The position numbers and the translations under genes are program-made. From Chitinophagaceae bacterium UBA4857 (GTDB lineage Bacteria; Bacteroidota; Bacteroidia; Chitinophagales; Chitinophagaceae): 17,917 nucleotides of DNA. The notes under the pieces were generated by a model. That model searched no databases. It saw only the letters and a program-made list of their open reading frames with translations, and had not been told where the DNA came from. Of this stretch, positions 15,531 to 17,917 are shown in pieces (within the stretch, counting starts at the first letter, position 1; each line of letters begins with the position of its first letter). The stretch lies in the NCBI GenBank assembly GCA_002399735.1, contig DHEF01000035.1, forward strand, positions 17,744 through 35,660, given 5' to 3'.

Positions 15531-15558
15531 TTTTGTCAATTAGTATACAAAAAAAATT
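15514..15558 (-). repeat. Direct repeat across the tetR start, copy 2
   Basis: It matches 15424-15468 at 39 of 45 positions, offset by exactly 90 bases. Its far end overlaps the stop codon of the upstream tetR (15557-15559). It contains operator-like site B and a copy of the first codons of the downstream tetR. A tandem duplication of the region before and across the start is the simplest explanation. Confidence 0.8.
15524..15539 (-). promoter_or_regulatory. Operator-like site B
   Basis: Minus strand TTGACA-AAAA-TGTTAA, identical to site A and 90 bases upstream of it. It lies between the two tetR genes, where the promoter of the efflux operon would be expected. I could not place a TAnnTTTG box close by, so the start of transcription is unknown. 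Confidence 0.6.
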
Positions 15559-16159
15559 ACTTCCGGAATATCGTTTTCAAAATGGCGTCTTTGCGCTCGG
15601 CAATTAATTTGTTATACGATTTTTTGCTTAACTCAAGGCCTTTTTCCAACAGGGGACGCATGGTCAAAGGATAGGAGACCAGTGAAATAATATTTAATAA
15701 AAACTGGTAATGATCCATTTGCGGAATATTTCCCTTATCCATTTCGACCTGCATTTCGGCAAAAAAGGTTTGCACCATTTCTTCGTCCGGCTTACGTTTG
15801 GCGTGTATATTATCCACCATCTGGCTGTTATGTATCTGAGAGGCCAGATAAGCATCTAAATAAGGATACTTTTTAGCATGGTCAATCCACATGTCAATAA
15901 TATGCCCTACTTTTTCTTTAAATGTAAAATCCGGGTTTACCTCCTCCGACATTTTTTGTTTAAATTCCTGGTGTCCTTCAATAATTACCTTTTCCAGCAA
16001 AATATCCCTGGAACGAAAATAATAGTGTAATAATGTACGGTTAACCCCGGCAGCATCTGCAATTTCCTGCGTGGTAGCATTAAATTTTCCCTCGGTAAAA
16101 AAAATCCGCTTGGCGGTTTCTTTTATCAGCTCTTCTGTACCTTTATCCTTTGCAGTCAT
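15557..16159 (-). CDS. TetR/AcrR regulator upstream of the efflux operon
   Basis: This 200-residue protein has the TetR DNA-binding domain at the N-terminus. The helix-turn-helix ATTQEIADAAGVNRTLLHYYFRSRDILLEKVI (28-59) is close to the family pattern. The C-terminal domain is helical with no named subfamily. It reads in the same direction as the efflux operon and ends 116 bases before the next tetR start. It has a well-formed promoter with a palindromic operator over the start of transcription, so self-repression is likely. Since the same operator core recurs before the downstream tetR, this protein may also control the pump, but which of the two regulators binds which site cannot be told from sequence. 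Confidence 0.93.
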   Translation of the reverse strand: MTAKDKGTEELIKETAKRIFFTEGKFNATTQEIADAAGVNRTLLHYYFRSRDILLEKVIIEGHQEFKQKMSEEVNPDFTFKEKVGHIIDMWIDHAKKYPYLDAYLASQIHNSQMVDNIHAKRKPDEEMVQTFFAEMQVEMDKGNIPQMDHYQFLLNIISLVSYPLTMRPLLEKGLELSKKSYNKLIAERKDAILKTIFRK

Positions 16160-16174
16160 AGCGGGCTAACATTA

Positions 16175-16198
16175 TTGTTTGACAAAATTGTTAAACAA
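16175..16198 (-). promoter_or_regulatory. Palindromic operator (site C) at the upstream tetR promoter
   Basis: TTGTTTGACAA and TTGTTAAACAA form an 11-base inverted repeat with one mismatch around a two-base centre. Its core TTGACA-AAAT-TGTTAA (16179-16194, plus strand) is nearly the same as sites A and B, in the opposite orientation. It overlaps the -7 box and expected transcription start of the upstream tetR, 16-39 bases before its ATG. Confidence 0.75.
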
Positions 16199-16226
16199 AA
16201 GTAATACTAAATCAGGTACGGTCAAA
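16196..16226 (-). promoter_or_regulatory. Promoter of the upstream tetR
   Basis: On the minus strand TTTG (16226-16223), 19 bases, and TACTTTTG (16203-16196) match the Bacteroidota promoter consensus and spacing exactly. Transcription would start near 16189-16193, inside the palindromic operator, giving a leader of about 30 bases. Confidence 0.75.
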
Positions 16227-16564
16227 TAATTTTCGGGCATTTTGTTTTTTTTAACAGGAATTTGAGAGTAAAAGAGTAACAACTTATTGATTTTCAGTAG
16301 TAAAATTTTCAGAAACAGTTCCTTGTATTGTATTTGTGACCTTCAAACGCATCAGCACAGGTCATTACATCTGCGCATATGTGGCGCAGGTCTCCTAACC
16401 TCTGTATTTAAGCTACTTGACTAAACATTACTTGAAACATTAAAGTAATTATAAATTCTGAGGTTAATAAAAACCTGTAAGCTGAGTAACGTTTTAGCAC
16501 AGGTCGGAAGACCTGCTCTAGATGGCTTTTATAAAACCCTTGTTAGCTGACGTTTTTTTATTCT
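16227..16564. other. Gap between the serine hydrolase and the upstream tetR
   Basis: No gene is seen in these 338 bases. The nine-base word gcacaggtc occurs at 16355-16363 and 16497-16505. Hairpins are ctgcgc/gcgcag (16371-16389), aggtt/aacct (16461-16476) and caggtc/gacctg with a GGAA loop (16500-16515). None is followed by a U-tract on the minus strand, so no clear terminator for the serine hydrolase gene could be placed. Confidence 0.5.
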
Positions 16565-17788
16565 TTAATCTAATTTTTGAGCAACATCCCATAAGTCAAA
16601 ATCGCTGCTGTAATGTTTAAGAGAATTACCACAATGCACAATAACGGTTTCTTTATTCGGGATGATATAAATATTTTGGCCCAAATTTCCACTTGCATAA
16701 AAATTAAAAGTACCATCTTCATTTACATGACCCCACCATTGGTAATTATAGTAAATATGTTTTTGTTTCGTCCCAAACCATTTTGGATATATTTCTCTCG
16801 GAATTGATTTGTTTTCCTGCGTAGATTCTACTACCCAATTTTTTGATACAATTTGACTTCCGTACCAATTTCCGTCTTTAAGCATAAGCTGACCAAAACG
16901 TGCATAATCAATTGCCCTGGCAATCAATCGGCTTGGCATATACTCAAAATTTGATTCTTTACTATCAATGGAGAAAAGTGCATCATACTGCATTATTTTT
17001 GCCCACAATTTTTTCTCCAGATAGCTTGACACTGATTGATTGGTTGCTTTTTCGATTATCAATCCTAAATAACTGGTATTGTAATTTGAATATTGAAAAT
17101 CCTTTCCTGGTTCGGAAGCAACTTCTACGTGTTTAAGCAGCAATTTTCGAACGTTGGAATGATAATAACCAACTGCTTCATCATGCCAAGGTGAATGAAC
17201 ATTAGTAAATGGAATCAGACTAGTGTTGTATGAAAGTCCAGAACGCATTTCCAATAAATTTTTAACGGAAATTTTCCCAAACCGAGAATCACGTTCTAAC
17301 AGTTCAGGAATATAATTGGTCATCGGATCGTTTACACTTTTTATTAGCCCATCATCAATAGCAACTCCAATTAAAAATGATATAAATGATTTAGCTACAG
17401 ATTGAGAATGAAAATAGGAATCACGATTAAAACCATTAAAGTATTTCTCATATATAATTGTGTCTCGTTGAATTACGATAAGTGCAGTTGTTTGAGATTT
17501 ATTTGCCCATTCTTCAAAATTATTAAATCCTGTATTTGTCACCAATTTATCAAACAGCGATTCAACATATTTTTCTTTTGGCTGAGAAATATATGTATTA
17601 GTATTTTTAGCACCGCTAATCTTATGATTTTCAAAATTTTTATAATCATAAACAGTTGCTACATTCATGGTTATCAATCGATACACGTAGGTTGGTGAAT
17701 ACTGGATTGATAAAACAATTAAGATAGTAGTTAAAACAATAAAAGGCGTAAATATTATGGCTCTTAAAATACGTTTTTTATTAGTCAT
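16565..17788 (-). CDS. Membrane-anchored serine hydrolase, beta-lactamase fold
   Basis: The chosen ATG at 17788 gives 407 residues. A further in-frame ATG at 17902 would add 38 residues of unconvincing sequence. From 17788 the protein begins MTNKKRILRAIIFTPFIVLTTI, a single membrane anchor after a positive start, which favours this start. It belongs to the beta-lactamase/esterase family (PF00144 type). The nucleophile is Ser130 in SVAK (130-133), followed by the tyrosine motif YSN (233-235) and a third box near ASGNLGQ (365-371). Relatives include esterases, amidases such as 6-aminohexanoate-dimer hydrolase and D-aminopeptidases, so this is probably not an antibiotic-resistance beta-lactamase. 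Its neighbours give no hint of substrate. Confidence 0.88.
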   Translation of the reverse strand: MTNKKRILRAIIFTPFIVLTTILIVLSIQYSPTYVYRLITMNVATVYDYKNFENHKISGAKNTNTYISQPKEKYVESLFDKLVTNTGFNNFEEWANKSQTTALIVIQRDTIIYEKYFNGFNRDSYFHSQSVAKSFISFLIGVAIDDGLIKSVNDPMTNYIPELLERDSRFGKISVKNLLEMRSGLSYNTSLIPFTNVHSPWHDEAVGYYHSNVRKLLLKHVEVASEPGKDFQYSNYNTSYLGLIIEKATNQSVSSYLEKKLWAKIMQYDALFSIDSKESNFEYMPSRLIARAIDYARFGQLMLKDGNWYGSQIVSKNWVVESTQENKSIPREIYPKWFGTKQKHIYYNYQWWGHVNEDGTFNFYASGNLGQNIYIIPNKETVIVHCGNSLKHYSSDFDLWDVAQKLD

Positions 17789-17917
17789 TTGCGATACAAT
17801 TTCATCTAACATTCCGGGTATTGCCGAAGTTAGGAAAATAGAAACACAAATATTGAATTTAGCACCGTAGTTAGCAAAACCATTATTCTGTTTGCAAATC
17901 ATTGTTGTCCGGATAAG

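Noticed and set aside
16565..17788. Antibiotic-resistance class C beta-lactamase
   Set aside because: SxxK and YxN are present, but the membrane anchor and divergent third box fit the wider esterase/amidase group better than a secreted AmpC enzyme.

Overview
The window looks like a chromosomal piece of a member of the Bacteroidota, probably near Chitinophagaceae or Sphingobacteriaceae. This is inferred from three things: GH92, GH125 and GH2 enzymes side by side; promoters of the Bacteroidota type (TTTG, about 19-23 bases, TAnnTTTG) with few Shine-Dalgarno sites; and hairpin-rich intergenic repeats. No rRNA or other taxonomic marker is present, so the genus is left open.

Region 1 (1-356) holds tRNA-Pro(TGG) on the minus strand with its own promoter and a strong terminator. 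Beyond the terminator lies a decayed copy of the tRNA 3' end. Region 2 (357-6559, minus strand) is a mannose-removing cluster in the order GH2 beta-mannosidase, GH92 alpha-mannosidase, GH125 exo-alpha-1,6-mannosidase. Together these could strip alpha-mannose branches and then cut the beta-mannosyl core of N-glycans or related mannans. No SusC/SusD pair, endoglycosidase or sensor is visible. The GH2 enzyme is unusually short: it seems to have lost both Ig-like domains that normally flank the catalytic barrel.

Region 3 (6560-8918) has three small AT-rich plus-strand genes: a membrane protein, a lipoprotein with a carboxypeptidase-regulatory-like domain, and an unknown soluble protein. A dense run of hairpins follows them. 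Region 4 (8844-16226, minus strand) is a tripartite RND efflux system: TetR regulator, TolC-type outer-membrane protein, membrane-fusion protein and RND transporter, ending at a clear terminator. A second TetR gene lies just upstream. A 16-base operator-like sequence (TTGACA-N4-TGTTAA) occurs three times: once at the promoter of the upstream tetR and twice before or across the start of the operon's own tetR. This suggests shared or cross-regulation. Region 5 (16565 to the right edge) is a membrane-anchored serine hydrolase of the beta-lactamase/esterase fold.

The most noteworthy items are the domain-reduced beta-mannosidase, the triple operator with a duplicated tetR start and possible 8-residue leader peptide, the hairpin cluster at 8502-8732, the dispersed repeat seen three times, and the tRNA-Pro remnant. 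No CRISPR array, transposase, phage gene or complete mobile element was found.
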